Below are positions 54,648 to 63,191 of a stretch of DNA of 64,000 bases, in pieces. Each line of letters begins with the position of its first letter. Within the stretch, counting starts at the first letter, position 1. The notes under the pieces were generated by a model that was not told the origin of the DNA, did no database searches, and saw only the letters and a program-made list of their open reading frames with translations. The translations under genes and the position numbers were made by a program. The stretch is from Metabacillus niabensis (lineage in GTDB: Bacteria > Bacillota > Bacilli > Bacillales > Bacillaceae): NCBI RefSeq assembly GCF_020524345.1, contig NZ_JAIVLH010000002.1:62001-126000 (forward strand), read 5' to 3'.

Positions 54648-55181
54648 TTTCTTTTTGGGGATGTATTTAAAAATTTCATGTGTTTCAAACGTATCAACCA
54701 ATCTATTTAGCCAATTATAGTAATCTAAAGCGTCATGTAATTTTTCAATATCACGTTTTACAGTTTCTTTATCATCCGCAGAAATGTCAGGACGTTCAAG
54801 AAGTTTGTTTAGTTCCTGAAGTGACTTTTCAATAGCGTTAACATTTATCATGACACCGCTTCTCCACTTAATAGTGAAAAAATCAATAAACGTTTGGTAC
54901 CAGTCTTCTTCCACCTCATAAAGATCTTTTCTAATTCCTTTTTTCCATACTTTATCGACCATATGAAGATCCATCAAGGTTCTTACAGATGTACTCATAC
55001 TCGTTTTACTCATCCCTAATTCATTCTTCATTTCATCTAATGTCATAGGTTCATTTTGAAAATAGAGAAGACCCCAAAGCCTTCCTATCGAAGGAGTAAC
55101 ACCATATAAGTTCATGTTTTGTGATATTGCTTCAATCACACGTTCGCGAGCTCTCTCAAGTTCGTCTTTACCTTCCTGCAA
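54630..55181 (-). CDS. GbsR/OpcR-type regulator of osmoprotectant genes, 183 aa
   Basis: A MarR-like winged helix (about 28-95; LDEMKNELGMSKTSMSTSVRTLMDL) is followed by a helical dimerisation tail (100-175), the pattern of Bacillus GbsR. GbsR senses choline and represses glycine betaine synthesis and choline uptake; relatives control opu transport genes. It is divergent from opuA across a 305-bp gap, so opuA control is likely. ATG 55181 has no strong site (AAAGGGTTTGC); a nearby start cannot be excluded. Its 3' end forms part of a terminator. Confidence 0.85.
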   Translation of the reverse strand: MQEGKDELERARERVIEAISQNMNLYGVTPSIGRLWGLLYFQNEPMTLDEMKNELGMSKTSMSTSVRTLMDLHMVDKVWKKGIRKDLYEVEEDWYQTFIDFFTIKWRSGVMINVNAIEKSLQELNKLLERPDISADDKETVKRDIEKLHDALDYYNWLNRLVDTFETHEIFKYIPKKKEDPSQ

Positions 55182-55333
55182 ACCCTTTCACATCCTATAA
55201 ACCTGTTATATGTATAGACTACCTATTTCTAATCTGAAAGTAAAGATAAAGAAAGTGAAGCATATGGAAGGATTTATAAGAATCAAGTATGTAAAGTACG
55301 TACAGTTTTTTCTGTATAAAGTTTACGCTCGAA

Positions 55334-55350
55334 TATGAGCATATATGAGC
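55334..55350 (+). promoter_or_regulatory. Direct repeat upstream of the opuA promoter
   Basis: TATGAGC occurs at 55334-55340 and 55344-55350, one helical turn apart, ending just before the -35. It is a candidate site for the divergent GbsR-like regulator or for an activator. The rest of the 305-base gap (55182-55333) shows no gene. Confidence 0.45.
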
Positions 55351-55351
55351 T

Positions 55352-55380
55352 TTGTCATCTTTTTGTAATATTTCTATAAT
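55352..55380 (+). promoter_or_regulatory. Sigma-A promoter of opuA
   Basis: TTGTCA and TATAAT with exactly 17 bases between them, about 106 bases upstream of opuAA. Confidence 0.85.
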
Positions 55381-55486
55381 AGAGGAGCGAGTTATATGAG
55401 ACGGACAATTCATTTGAATGGAGGGCTAAACAGAATAAAATTGATGGTTGTCACGTTTTATCTAGTGAATATATAGAGGTGAAAAA

Positions 55487-56740
55487 ATGAATATGGAAGA
55501 AAAAACGGTAAAAATCTCCGTAAAAGATGTGTCGAAAATATTTGGAAAGAATACCAAAAAAGCAGCACAACTTTTAAAAAAAGGAAAGTCAAAACAGGAG
55601 ATTTTAAAAGAAACAGGTTCAACAGTTGGTGTGAACCGTGCGAATTTTGAAGTGTATCCTGGTGAAATTTTTGTGATTATGGGTCTCTCGGGAAGTGGGA
55701 AATCTACACTTGTTCGTATGTTCAACAGATTAATAGAGCCTACAAGTGGTCAAGTGTTGATCGATGGAGAAGATATTGTATCAATGAACAAGGAAGAGCT
55801 ACGGAATGTACGAAGAAAAAAATTAAGTATGGTCTTCCAGAAATTCGCTTTGTTTCCACATCGATCAGTACTTGAAAATACAGAATATGGTCTTGAAATT
55901 CAAGGTGTCGAAAAATCAGACCGTAAGAAAAGAGCATTGGAAGCTTTGAAACTTGTAGGACTTGAGGGATATGAACAACAATTTCCAAGCCAGCTAAGTG
56001 GCGGTATGCAGCAGCGTGTCGGTCTTGCGAGAGCTTTAGCAAATGATCCTGACATATTGTTAATGGATGAAGCCTTTAGTGCATTAGATCCGCTCATCCG
56101 TAAGGATATGCAAGATGAATTACTTGAGCTACAATCGACAATGGAGAAAACGATTATTTTTATTACACACGATTTAGATGAAGCATTACGAATAGGTGAT
56201 CGCATCGCCTTAATGAAAGATGGAAATATCGTTCAAATTGGTTCTCCTGAAGAAATTCTTATGAACCCTTCAAATGAATATGTTGAAAGATTCGTTGAAG
56301 ATGTTGATTTATCGAAAGTACTTACGGCTGCACATGTAATGAAACGTCCTGAAACTGTTCAGCTAGAAAAAGGTCCGCGAGTCGCATTAAAACTAATGCA
56401 GGACCATGCCATCTCTACTGTGTATGTAGTAGATAAGCAAAAAAGACTAATCGGAGCTGTTTCTGCACAAGATGCAAAACAGGCAATTGAAAAGGGACTT
56501 TCGTTAAATGAAGTCATTATAAAAGACGTTAAAACTGTGTCACCTGATACTTTATTAGTTGATCTCTTTGATGATGTCTCAGTCGCTGCAATTCCAGTAA
56601 CAGTAATTGATGAAAGCAACAGGTTAAAAGGGATTGTGATCAGAGGTGCAGTCATTGGTGCACTAGCAGGCAATGATACGTATATAAACGATACGGAAAA
56701 AGTAGAGCTCCCTGTAACTGAAGAAAGGGAGGTTTTATAA
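55487..56740 (+). CDS. opuAA: Glycine betaine ABC importer ATPase OpuAA, 417 aa
   Basis: ATPase of the high-affinity glycine betaine/proline betaine importer. Walker A GLSGSGKST (about 65-73), signature LSGGMQQRVGLARAL, Walker B ILLMDEAFSALDP and the H-loop ITHDLDEAL. Two CBS domains (about 280-400), osmosensing in the family, follow. The N-terminal helix with KKGKSKQEILKETGSTVGVN is typical of OpuA/ProV. ATG 55487 follows AGAGGTGA. It overlaps opuAB by one base (TAATG). The assignment is secure. Confidence 0.96.
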   Translation: MNMEEKTVKISVKDVSKIFGKNTKKAAQLLKKGKSKQEILKETGSTVGVNRANFEVYPGEIFVIMGLSGSGKSTLVRMFNRLIEPTSGQVLIDGEDIVSMNKEELRNVRRKKLSMVFQKFALFPHRSVLENTEYGLEIQGVEKSDRKKRALEALKLVGLEGYEQQFPSQLSGGMQQRVGLARALANDPDILLMDEAFSALDPLIRKDMQDELLELQSTMEKTIIFITHDLDEALRIGDRIALMKDGNIVQIGSPEEILMNPSNEYVERFVEDVDLSKVLTAAHVMKRPETVQLEKGPRVALKLMQDHAISTVYVVDKQKRLIGAVSAQDAKQAIEKGLSLNEVIIKDVKTVSPDTLLVDLFDDVSVAAIPVTVIDESNRLKGIVIRGAVIGALAGNDTYINDTEKVELPVTEEREVL

Positions 56741-57573
56741 TGGGAAATTTATTACCTAAACTACCAATAGGAGCATGGATTGATTTTTTCATCGAGTGGT
56801 TAGTTGATCATTTTGAACCATTTTTTGAAGGAATTGCCATTGGTTTGGAATCATTTGTCGAAGGAATTGTGATGGGTCTCGGTTTCATTCCGTCGATTAT
56901 TTTAGCTGTTCTTGTTGGTTTACTCGCGTGGAAAGTATGTAATTGGAAGATTGCGTTATTTACATTTATAGGGTTATTACTAATAGATAACTTAGGATAT
57001 TGGGAAAATATGCTCGATACGATTGCCCTTGTCTTAACATCAGTTGGTATATCTATTATTCTTGGTATTCCGATCGGAATTTGGGCCTCGCAAAGTGAGG
57101 TAGTCAGTAAAATTGTGACACCACTTCTCGACTTCATGCAAACAATGCCTGCGTTTGTTTACTTATTACCTGCAATCTTTTTCTTTAATATTGGTGTTGT
57201 ACCTGGAGTTGTAGCATCTGTTATTTTTGCGATGCCTCCCACTATCCGTCTAACAATTCTCGGAATAAAACAAGTCCCAGAAGACTTGATTGAAGCAACA
57301 CAAGCGTTTGGGTCAACCACTCGTCAAAAATTAATAAAGGTTCAGCTTCCGTTAGCGATGCCGACTATTATGGCTGGTATAAATCAAAGTATCATGCTTG
57401 CTTTATCGATGGTTGTTATTGCTTCAATGGTTGGTGCTCCCGGACTTGGAGCAGATGTTTATCGGGCAGTGACACAGTTACAAACAGGTACGGGATTTGA
57501 AGCTGGATTAGCAATTGTTATTATTGCCATTATACTTGATCGAATTACGCAGAATATTGGGAAGAAAGCATAA
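56740..57573 (+). CDS. opuAB: Glycine betaine ABC importer permease OpuAB, 277 aa
   Basis: Membrane subunit of OpuA. An amphipathic N-terminus (PIGAWIDFFIEWLVDHF) precedes six or more helices. The EAA-type loop is EDLIEATQAFGSTTRQKLIKVQLPLAMPTIMAGINQS. Length equals that of B. subtilis OpuAB (282). It starts one base inside opuAA, preceded by AAGGGAGG. A hairpin with a T-run separates it from opuAC. The assignment is secure. Confidence 0.96.
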   Translation: MGNLLPKLPIGAWIDFFIEWLVDHFEPFFEGIAIGLESFVEGIVMGLGFIPSIILAVLVGLLAWKVCNWKIALFTFIGLLLIDNLGYWENMLDTIALVLTSVGISIILGIPIGIWASQSEVVSKIVTPLLDFMQTMPAFVYLLPAIFFFNIGVVPGVVASVIFAMPPTIRLTILGIKQVPEDLIEATQAFGSTTRQKLIKVQLPLAMPTIMAGINQSIMLALSMVVIASMVGAPGLGADVYRAVTQLQTGTGFEAGLAIVIIAIILDRITQNIGKKA

Positions 57574-57608
57574 AAAACTTCCGTACGTTTTGTACGTGTA
57601 AGTTTTTA
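57572..57608 (+). terminator. Imperfect terminator-like hairpin between opuAB and opuAC
   Basis: AAAAACTT (57573-57580) pairs with AAGTTTTT (57600-57607) and CGTAC with GTACG inside, with a small internal loop. The U-run suggests partial termination or 3' protection of the opuAA-opuAB part. Confidence 0.55.
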
Positions 57609-57655
57609 ATAGATTCATCCAAATAGGATGTAAAAACTTAAAGGGGGACAATAGA

Positions 57656-58561
57656 ATGTTTACAAAATTATCAAAAGCAACATTAGCATTGGGTCTTACA
57701 TTTGGTCTGGCTGCATGTGGTGGTGAAGAAACATCAAACGATTCATCAAACTCAGAAGGAAGCACCGCAACTGTCGGAGAAAGCGTTGAATACAAAATCA
57801 CTGGGATTGATCCAGGTGCTGGTATCATGAAGGCAACTTCATCTGCACTTGAAGAGTATGAATTAACTGACTGGGAATTAGTAGAAGGGTCAGGTGCTGC
57901 GATGACTGCTGCTCTTCAAAAAGCTTATAAGAAAGAAGAACCTATTATTGTGACAGGTTGGACACCACACTGGATGTTTTCTAAGTTTGATTTAAAATAC
58001 TTAGAAGATCCTAAGGGTGTTTATGGAGAAGCAGAAAATATTCATTCTATTGCACGTAACGGCTTAGCAGAAGACCTGCCTGGTGTACACAAAGTACTAG
58101 ATCAGTTCTTCTGGACACCTGATGAAATGGGTGTAGTAATGAGTGCAATTCAAGATGGTACTACACCTGAAGAAGCTGCAGCTGCATGGGTGGAAGACAA
58201 TGCGGACAAAGTGGCGGAATGGACAAAAGGTGCTGAAAAAGGAAATGGTGAAGAAGTTAAACTAGCATATGTTGCTTGGGATAGTGAAATTGCCAGCACA
58301 AATGTTGTGGCAAAAATATTAACTGACTTAGGATATAATGTTACACTAAGTCAAGTTGAAGCTGGTCCGATGTGGGCTGGTGTAGCTGATGGTAGTGTTG
58401 ATGCACATATAGCTGGATGGTTACCATTAACACATGCTGATCAATATGAAAAGTATGAAGGTGACTTCGAAGATCTAGGTGAAAACCTTGAAGGAGCAAA
58501 AACAGGACTAGTTGTTCCTGCATATATGGACATTGATTCTATTGAAGATTTAAAAGAATAA
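57656..58561 (+). CDS. opuAC: Glycine betaine-binding lipoprotein OpuAC, 301 aa
   Basis: Lipoprotein signal with lipobox GLAACGG (Cys21). The ligand domain has the Trp residues that form the aromatic box for trimethylammonium (GWTPHWMFSKFDL, AYVAWDSE, AGWLPLTHADQY). Length is close to B. subtilis OpuAC (293). ATG 57656 follows AAAGGGGGA. It is the third gene of the opuA operon and is attached to the outer face of the membrane. The assignment is secure. Confidence 0.96.
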   Translation: MFTKLSKATLALGLTFGLAACGGEETSNDSSNSEGSTATVGESVEYKITGIDPGAGIMKATSSALEEYELTDWELVEGSGAAMTAALQKAYKKEEPIIVTGWTPHWMFSKFDLKYLEDPKGVYGEAENIHSIARNGLAEDLPGVHKVLDQFFWTPDEMGVVMSAIQDGTTPEEAAAAWVEDNADKVAEWTKGAEKGNGEEVKLAYVAWDSEIASTNVVAKILTDLGYNVTLSQVEAGPMWAGVADGSVDAHIAGWLPLTHADQYEKYEGDFEDLGENLEGAKTGLVVPAYMDIDSIEDLKE

Positions 58562-58568
58562 TAGTTTT

Positions 58569-58605
58569 AAACACCTGCAGAATTTTAATCTGTAGGTGTT
58601 TTTTA
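58569..58605 (+). terminator. Terminator after opuAC
   Basis: A 13-bp stem (AAACACCTGCAGA with TCTGTAGGTGTTT, one G-U pair) with a seven-base loop, continuing into TTT. Confidence 0.9.
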
Positions 58606-58724
58606 TATGAAGACTAATGAAAAGAATGTAGAGAGTGAAATTATTTTCCCAAAAAAAATCAATAAGGTCTTGAATATTTTCTAAATTCATTATAAGATTA
58701 GAAAAATCAGATAAATCTAATAAT

Positions 58725-58965
58725 GAAACGCTTTGATCGGGAGTATTAAGGATTAAAAATTGTTCAGAGAGCTGTCGGCTGGTGCAAGACAGTCAATTCA
58801 TTCCCCAACTCGCCCGGGAGCGGTAAGACTGATATAGGTAGGTCTTAACGGATGACGACCGTAATAAAGTCATTAAGCGGGTTCATTTTATTTATTATAT
58901 GAACCAAAAAGAGTGGTACCACGTAGGCTAAGCCTGTCGTCTCTTATGAGACGACAGGCTTTTTT
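58725..58965 (+). promoter_or_regulatory. T-box riboswitch (leucine-specific) upstream of leuA
   Basis: Stem I landmarks AGAGAG and GGCTGGTG (about 58766-58783), the specifier-loop region CCAACTCGC with codon CTC (Leu, 58809-58811), T-box core GAGTGGTACCACG (58911-58923) and terminator AGCCTGTCGTCTC/GAGACGACAGGCT with T-run (58931-58965). A weak promoter, TTGAAT at 58671 and TAAGAT at 58693, precedes it. Uncharged tRNA-Leu would prevent termination. It accounts for most of the 58606-59010 gap. Confidence 0.92.
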
Positions 58966-59010
58966 ATTTTAATTGAAAATTAATTATTACAAAAAAGGTG
59001 GAAGTTAATC

Positions 59011-60711
59011 ATGAAAAATACAAATAAGTATACTAGAGGATACTTTATGCCCCCAGTAACAAGCATGAAATGGACTGAAAAGGAGTATATTACAGAAGCT
59101 CCAACTTGGTGTAGTGTTGATTTACGTGATGGAAATCAGGCTTTGGTCGTCCCGATGAGTCTTGAGGAAAAATTAGAATATTTTCAATTGCTTTTGGAAG
59201 TAGGATTTAAGGAGATAGAAGTTGGATTTCCTGCCGCATCGGAAACAGAATATGCTTTCTTACGTACGTTAATTGAACAAGATCTTATTCCAGATGATGT
59301 AACCATTCAAGTGTTAACACAATCAAGAGAGCATATTATAAGTAAAACATTTGAAGCATTAAGAGGTGCAAAAAAAGCTGTTGTTCATCTTTATAATTCC
59401 ACATCTGTTGCCCAACGTGAGCAAGTATTCAGGAAATCTGAAGAACAAATTATTGATATAGCAGTAAATGGTGCAAAATTGCTTAAAAAGTATGCTGCTG
59501 AAACCGAAGGGCAATTTCAATTTCAGTATTCCCCAGAGAGCTTCACAGGTACAGAAATGGAATTTGCACTTGAGATTTGCAATGCTGTTCTAAATATTTG
59601 GCAGCCTACTGCTGAAAATAAGGTCATTATTAACCTGCCAGCAACGGTATCTATGTCCATGCCACACGTTTACGCTAGTCAAATTGAGTATATGAGTGAT
59701 CATCTTCATTTCAGAGACAATGTGATCCTTTCCATCCACCCTCATAATGATAGAGGAACTGGTGTGGCAGACTCAGAGCTAGGTATGCTTGCAGGTGCAC
59801 AGAGAGTTGAAGGAACACTGTTTGGAAATGGAGAAAGAACAGGAAACGTCGATATTGTCACACTTGCCTTAAATATGTTTTCTCATGGAATAGATCCAAA
59901 ACTGAACTTTGATAATATCCCAAAAATTATTTCCATATATGAAAAATTGACGAGAATGACTGTCCATGAAAGACACCCATACGGTGGTGAACTCGTATTT
60001 ACGGCATTCTCAGGCTCCCATCAAGATGCTATTGCGAAAGGGATGAAATGGCGAGAAGAAAAAGAATGTCAGCATTGGACTGTACCTTATCTATTAATTG
60101 ACCCAATGGATATTGGAAGAGAATATGAAGGAGATATTATCCGCATTAATAGCCAATCAGGGAAGGGTGGTATCGGTTATATCCTTCAACAATCTTATGG
60201 TCTTGACTTGCCTGTTAAAATGCGTGAAAACTTTGGATACTGCGTGAAAAATGTATCAGACCGTAAACACAAAGAGCTTATGCCAAATGAAATTTATGAT
60301 ATTTTTATTGATGAATATGTGAATATTAATACACCAGTTGAATTTATTCATTATAATTTTATCTCAAATGGAGAATATGAGACAATTGTTTCCATTCGGA
60401 CGGATAATGACCTATATGAGTTAGTCGGTAAGGGAAATGGAAGACTTGATGCAATTAGTAACGCCATTCAAAATCATTTGAATATTGATTATAAAGATTT
60501 AGTCTATAAAGAGCATGCTCTAGAAATTGGATCTGGTTCAAAAGCTGTTTCTTATGTAGGAATAACTGCAGAAGATGGTACGATATACTGGGGCTGCGGG
60601 ATTGACGTAGATATTATGACTTCATCGGTAAAAGCTTTATTTAGTGCGATTAACAAAATGGTTTCAAACTTACTTTCAGTTGAAAAAGAATTAATTATTG
60701 TAAAAGAATAA
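59011..60711 (+). CDS. leuA: 2-Isopropylmalate synthase, class LeuA2 (yeast/actinobacterial type), 566 aa
   Basis: It condenses acetyl-CoA with 2-ketoisovalerate, the first committed step of leucine synthesis. The N-terminal TIM barrel has the metal and substrate motif CSVDLRDGNQALVVPMS, HPHNDRGTGVADSELGMLAGAQRVEG and GNGERTGNVD. The C-terminal LeuA dimer/regulatory domain (about 430-560) is the leucine feedback site in the family. At 566 residues it is longer than the usual Bacillus LeuA of the ilv-leu operon (about 518) and belongs to the other class. ATG 59011 follows AAGGTGGAAG. It stands alone under a leucine T-box. Confidence 0.94.
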   Translation: MKNTNKYTRGYFMPPVTSMKWTEKEYITEAPTWCSVDLRDGNQALVVPMSLEEKLEYFQLLLEVGFKEIEVGFPAASETEYAFLRTLIEQDLIPDDVTIQVLTQSREHIISKTFEALRGAKKAVVHLYNSTSVAQREQVFRKSEEQIIDIAVNGAKLLKKYAAETEGQFQFQYSPESFTGTEMEFALEICNAVLNIWQPTAENKVIINLPATVSMSMPHVYASQIEYMSDHLHFRDNVILSIHPHNDRGTGVADSELGMLAGAQRVEGTLFGNGERTGNVDIVTLALNMFSHGIDPKLNFDNIPKIISIYEKLTRMTVHERHPYGGELVFTAFSGSHQDAIAKGMKWREEKECQHWTVPYLLIDPMDIGREYEGDIIRINSQSGKGGIGYILQQSYGLDLPVKMRENFGYCVKNVSDRKHKELMPNEIYDIFIDEYVNINTPVEFIHYNFISNGEYETIVSIRTDNDLYELVGKGNGRLDAISNAIQNHLNIDYKDLVYKEHALEIGSGSKAVSYVGITAEDGTIYWGCGIDVDIMTSSVKALFSAINKMVSNLLSVEKELIIVKE

Positions 60712-60752
60712 GGAAAGAGGACATTTAAATTTCATTTAGATGAAAATGCAAG

Positions 60753-60778
60753 AAGCTGATTCTTTATTGAATCAGCTT
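60753..60778 (+). terminator. Terminator after leuA
   Basis: A 10-bp perfect stem (AAGCTGATTC and complement) with loop TTTATT and a T-rich tail. Confidence 0.88.
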
Positions 60779-60903
60779 TGTTTGTTTTTTCTTACCTTTA
60801 TTGTATTACTCAATAAGTCAAGAAGAAACAAATTGTTTTTAATAGGAATAGTTTCGATTTGTGGTAGGTATATATGTATTGTAATAGTAAAGGAGGGAAA
60901 GTG

Positions 60904-61872
60904 ATGAGGAAAATACCGGTCTATATCTTATGTGGATTTCTAGGAAGTGGAAAAACAACTCTGTTAAAGCAATTATTACATACTTGTAGTGAAAAACATA
61001 TAAACCCGGCAGTTTTAATGAATGAAATTGGAAAGACAGATACAGATGGAGAAAGTATCTCGGGAATGTTAAAAAATAGTCATTTAGAAAAATTGCTAGA
61101 TGGATGTATGTGCTGTAATAAGAAAAGTGAAGTAACGAAATGTCTCCTAACCCTTCTTAGTAAAAAACCGGATGTGCTATTTATTGAGCTAACAGGGGTG
61201 GCAGATCCAGAGGAGGTTGTTGACTCGATAACAGAACCTGAACTTCTTCATCTTCTTCGCTTAGAAAAAGTTGTAACGATTGTGGATGCAGAAAATATTT
61301 TATCTTATCATAATGTGTTTGAATCAGACCGTGATCTGGTTAGAACAACAAAAAAACAAATAAATGTGGCGGATTATCTTATCGTCAATAAAACGGACTT
61401 AGTGTCGGATGGGAAGAAGAAAAAGGTAGATAAGCTTTTAAGAAAAGAAAATGCATTATCACCGATTTTCTACACAACATTCAGTAAGGTAGATATAAAT
61501 GACATCTTCTTCAGTAAAAGTTCGAGTGTAATGAGGACGAACACGAAAAGAAATGAAGAAATACCAGATGAAAAGCGGACATCCTTTTCTCGAATAAACA
61601 GCATCTCTCTTCCATTAACAACACAAACAACAACAAAACAAATCGAGAGGTTTTTAAAGAGGTGGAAAAGTCATATAATCCGGGCAAAGGGATATCTTCA
61701 TATAAATGAAGGCATATACTTAATGCAATGTGTCATGAATCGTGTGAATTGGGAACCTTCAACATTTAAAGGTGAATATTATTTAGTCATGATTGGTGTC
61801 AGTCTGGATACGAAAGAAATAAAACAAGATTGGGAAAGGACATTTAAGAGGCCAATATACTCTGAAAGATAA
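60904..61872 (+). CDS. COG0523 (CobW-family) metallochaperone GTPase, 322 aa
   Basis: P-loop GTPase: GFLGSGKTTLL at residues 8-18, metal motif CxCC in GCMCC (about 74-78), Walker B ELTGVADPEE and base motif NKTD. The C-terminal CobW_C domain (about 235-320) is present. Such proteins deliver or sequester zinc and other metals (YciC, ZigA, Nha3 groups). ATG 60904 is preferred, seven bases after AAAGGAGGG. No Zur box was found upstream, which argues against simple zinc-starvation control. It is encoded before YcgR/YcgQ, a common association suggesting a metal function for that pair. Confidence 0.9.
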   Translation: MRKIPVYILCGFLGSGKTTLLKQLLHTCSEKHINPAVLMNEIGKTDTDGESISGMLKNSHLEKLLDGCMCCNKKSEVTKCLLTLLSKKPDVLFIELTGVADPEEVVDSITEPELLHLLRLEKVVTIVDAENILSYHNVFESDRDLVRTTKKQINVADYLIVNKTDLVSDGKKKKVDKLLRKENALSPIFYTTFSKVDINDIFFSKSSSVMRTNTKRNEEIPDEKRTSFSRINSISLPLTTQTTTKQIERFLKRWKSHIIRAKGYLHINEGIYLMQCVMNRVNWEPSTFKGEYYLVMIGVSLDTKEIKQDWERTFKRPIYSER

Positions 61873-61973
61873 ATATAGCAGGCAATGGGGGCTATACAAC
61901 ATCAAAAGGAGCGTCCAAAACATTGTTGCCTCCCTTTTTATAGAGTGGGATGGAAGAATAGTTGATATAGGCT

Positions 61974-62110
61974 AAAGTGGTTGAATCAGACAGCGTGTTG
62001 ACGTAAATAGGGACGAGAACAAGCCAAATGGTCGAAAAAAGAGACAAGTTGGTTGGAAAAAGTAAGAAAGTGGTTGAATCCGTGAGAAAATGGGGATGAA
62101 TCTAGACAGC
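61974..62110. repeat. Degenerate tandem repeat, period about 20-23 bases
   Basis: About six diverged units of the type AA(A)GTGGTTGAATC...AGACAG or AAATGGTCGAAAAAAGAGAC, starting near 61974, 62005, 62026, 62049, 62067 and 62087. Two units share AGTGGTTGAATC exactly. It fills the gap between the GTPase gene and the YcgR gene. No frame with a ribosome binding site is open through it. It could be an intergenic repeat family of Bacillaceae. Confidence 0.5.
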
Positions 62111-62146
62111 AAACAGAAAAGCGCATGCACTTCGGGAGGTACTATT

Positions 62147-62176
62147 ATGCAAATGAAAAAAGTAAAGGACATATAA
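62147..62176 (+). CDS. Nine-codon leader ORF upstream of the YcgR-like gene
   Basis: ATG 62147 follows GGGAGGT at seven bases, a stronger site than that of the permease gene itself. The product would be MQMKKVKDI, with a stop at 62174-62176, one base before the permease ATG at 62178. Such spacing allows termination-reinitiation, so it may control or boost YcgR translation. Not verifiable from the sequence alone. Confidence 0.4.
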   Translation: MQMKKVKDI

Positions 62177-62177
62177 A

Positions 62178-63176
62178 ATGAGGACAAAAGCCAATAGCGA
62201 ATTAATTGGTTTTGCTTTTCTTGGCTCTTGCTTTTTGCTCTTCTACTTTCACAAGGGGATAAGGCTTAATGAATCTTTTTTTTCTGATTCTTTCTTAACC
62301 TTCAATATGGTGTTTATTAGTATTTTGTTAGAAGCCTTACCATTTGTATTAATTGGGGTTGTGATCTCAGGAGTTATTCAAGTTTTTGTGTCAGAAGAAC
62401 AATTGAGCAAATTCATTCCCCGCAACAAGTTTTTAGCGATTATCATGAGTTGTCTTGTTGGTGCACTATTTCCAGCATGTGAATGTGGAATAGTTCCAAT
62501 TGTTCGAAGGTTGGTTGGAAAAGGAATGCCTCTTTTTGCAGGTGTTGGTTTTTTGCTAACAGGACCATTAATTAATCCAATTGTTATTTTTTCTACTTAT
62601 ATGGCTTTTGGTGAGGATACGAAAATGGCGTTATTACGAATGGGTTTAGGTTTGATCATTGCTATGATCATAACTGCTGTTACCTGTGTCCTTTTTCAAC
62701 AAAATCAATTAAAACTAACGAAGAATTCTTTTAATTCTGATGTTCAGGAACAACAAATGAGGCAACCATTGCCAAAGAGATTACAGACTATGATCGAACA
62801 TGCTATTGATGAATTTTTTGATATAGGGAAGTTTTTAATTATTGGAGCGGTTCTGGCAGCTTTCGTTCAGACGTTTATCGAAACAAAGTCTATTTTAAAT
62901 CTCGGAGAAGGTTTAATAGGTTCAACTCTTGTCATGATGGGGCTAGCTTATCTATTATCTCTATGTTCAGAAGCGGATGCATTTATTGCAGCTTCTTTTG
63001 ATCACCTTTTTTCGAAAATCTCGTTACTAGGTTTTTTAATTTATGGTCCCATGCTAGATTTAAAGAATACGATCATGTTACTGTCTGTCTTCAAATTTCG
63101 TTTTGTAATGACGTTAACGATACTTATAACGGTTACTGTTCTAGCCGTTTTATTACTAGTTCACCCCATGATATAA
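62178..63176 (+). CDS. ycgR: YcgR-like permease (DUF318/UPF0718), 332 aa
   Basis: About nine membrane helices. The family motif with paired Cys (GALFPACECGIVPIVRRLVGKGMPLFAGVGFLLTGPLINP) lies at about 90-130, and a mirrored C-terminal half has LLSLCSEADAFIAASF and YGPMLDLKNTIML. The proteins resemble YraQ/ArsP-type permeases, and their substrates are undefined. ATG 62178 has AAAGGA eight bases upstream and a nine-codon ORF just before it. It is followed 15 bp later by ycgQ, its usual partner. Metal or metal-complex transport is inferred from association with COG0523 genes. Confidence 0.87.
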   Translation: MRTKANSELIGFAFLGSCFLLFYFHKGIRLNESFFSDSFLTFNMVFISILLEALPFVLIGVVISGVIQVFVSEEQLSKFIPRNKFLAIIMSCLVGALFPACECGIVPIVRRLVGKGMPLFAGVGFLLTGPLINPIVIFSTYMAFGEDTKMALLRMGLGLIIAMIITAVTCVLFQQNQLKLTKNSFNSDVQEQQMRQPLPKRLQTMIEHAIDEFFDIGKFLIIGAVLAAFVQTFIETKSILNLGEGLIGSTLVMMGLAYLLSLCSEADAFIAASFDHLFSKISLLGFLIYGPMLDLKNTIMLLSVFKFRFVMTLTILITVTVLAVLLLVHPMI

Positions 63177-63191
63177 AGGAGAGACTCATCA

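Noticed and set aside
55396-55476. 26-codon frame (starts MRRTIHLNGG) between the opuA promoter and opuAA, stop overlapping the opuAA ribosome site
   Set aside because: The predicted transcription start (about 55387) falls inside its own GAGGAG site, so the mRNA would lack most of it; no conserved leader-peptide pattern is seen.
60779-60903. Zur box before the COG0523 GTPase gene
   Set aside because: No TCGTAAT-N-ATTACGA type dyad is present.
61972-62187. 71-codon minus-strand frame through the tandem repeat
   Set aside because: No ribosome site and a Phe/Cys/Arg-rich product caused by the purine-rich repeat on the other strand.
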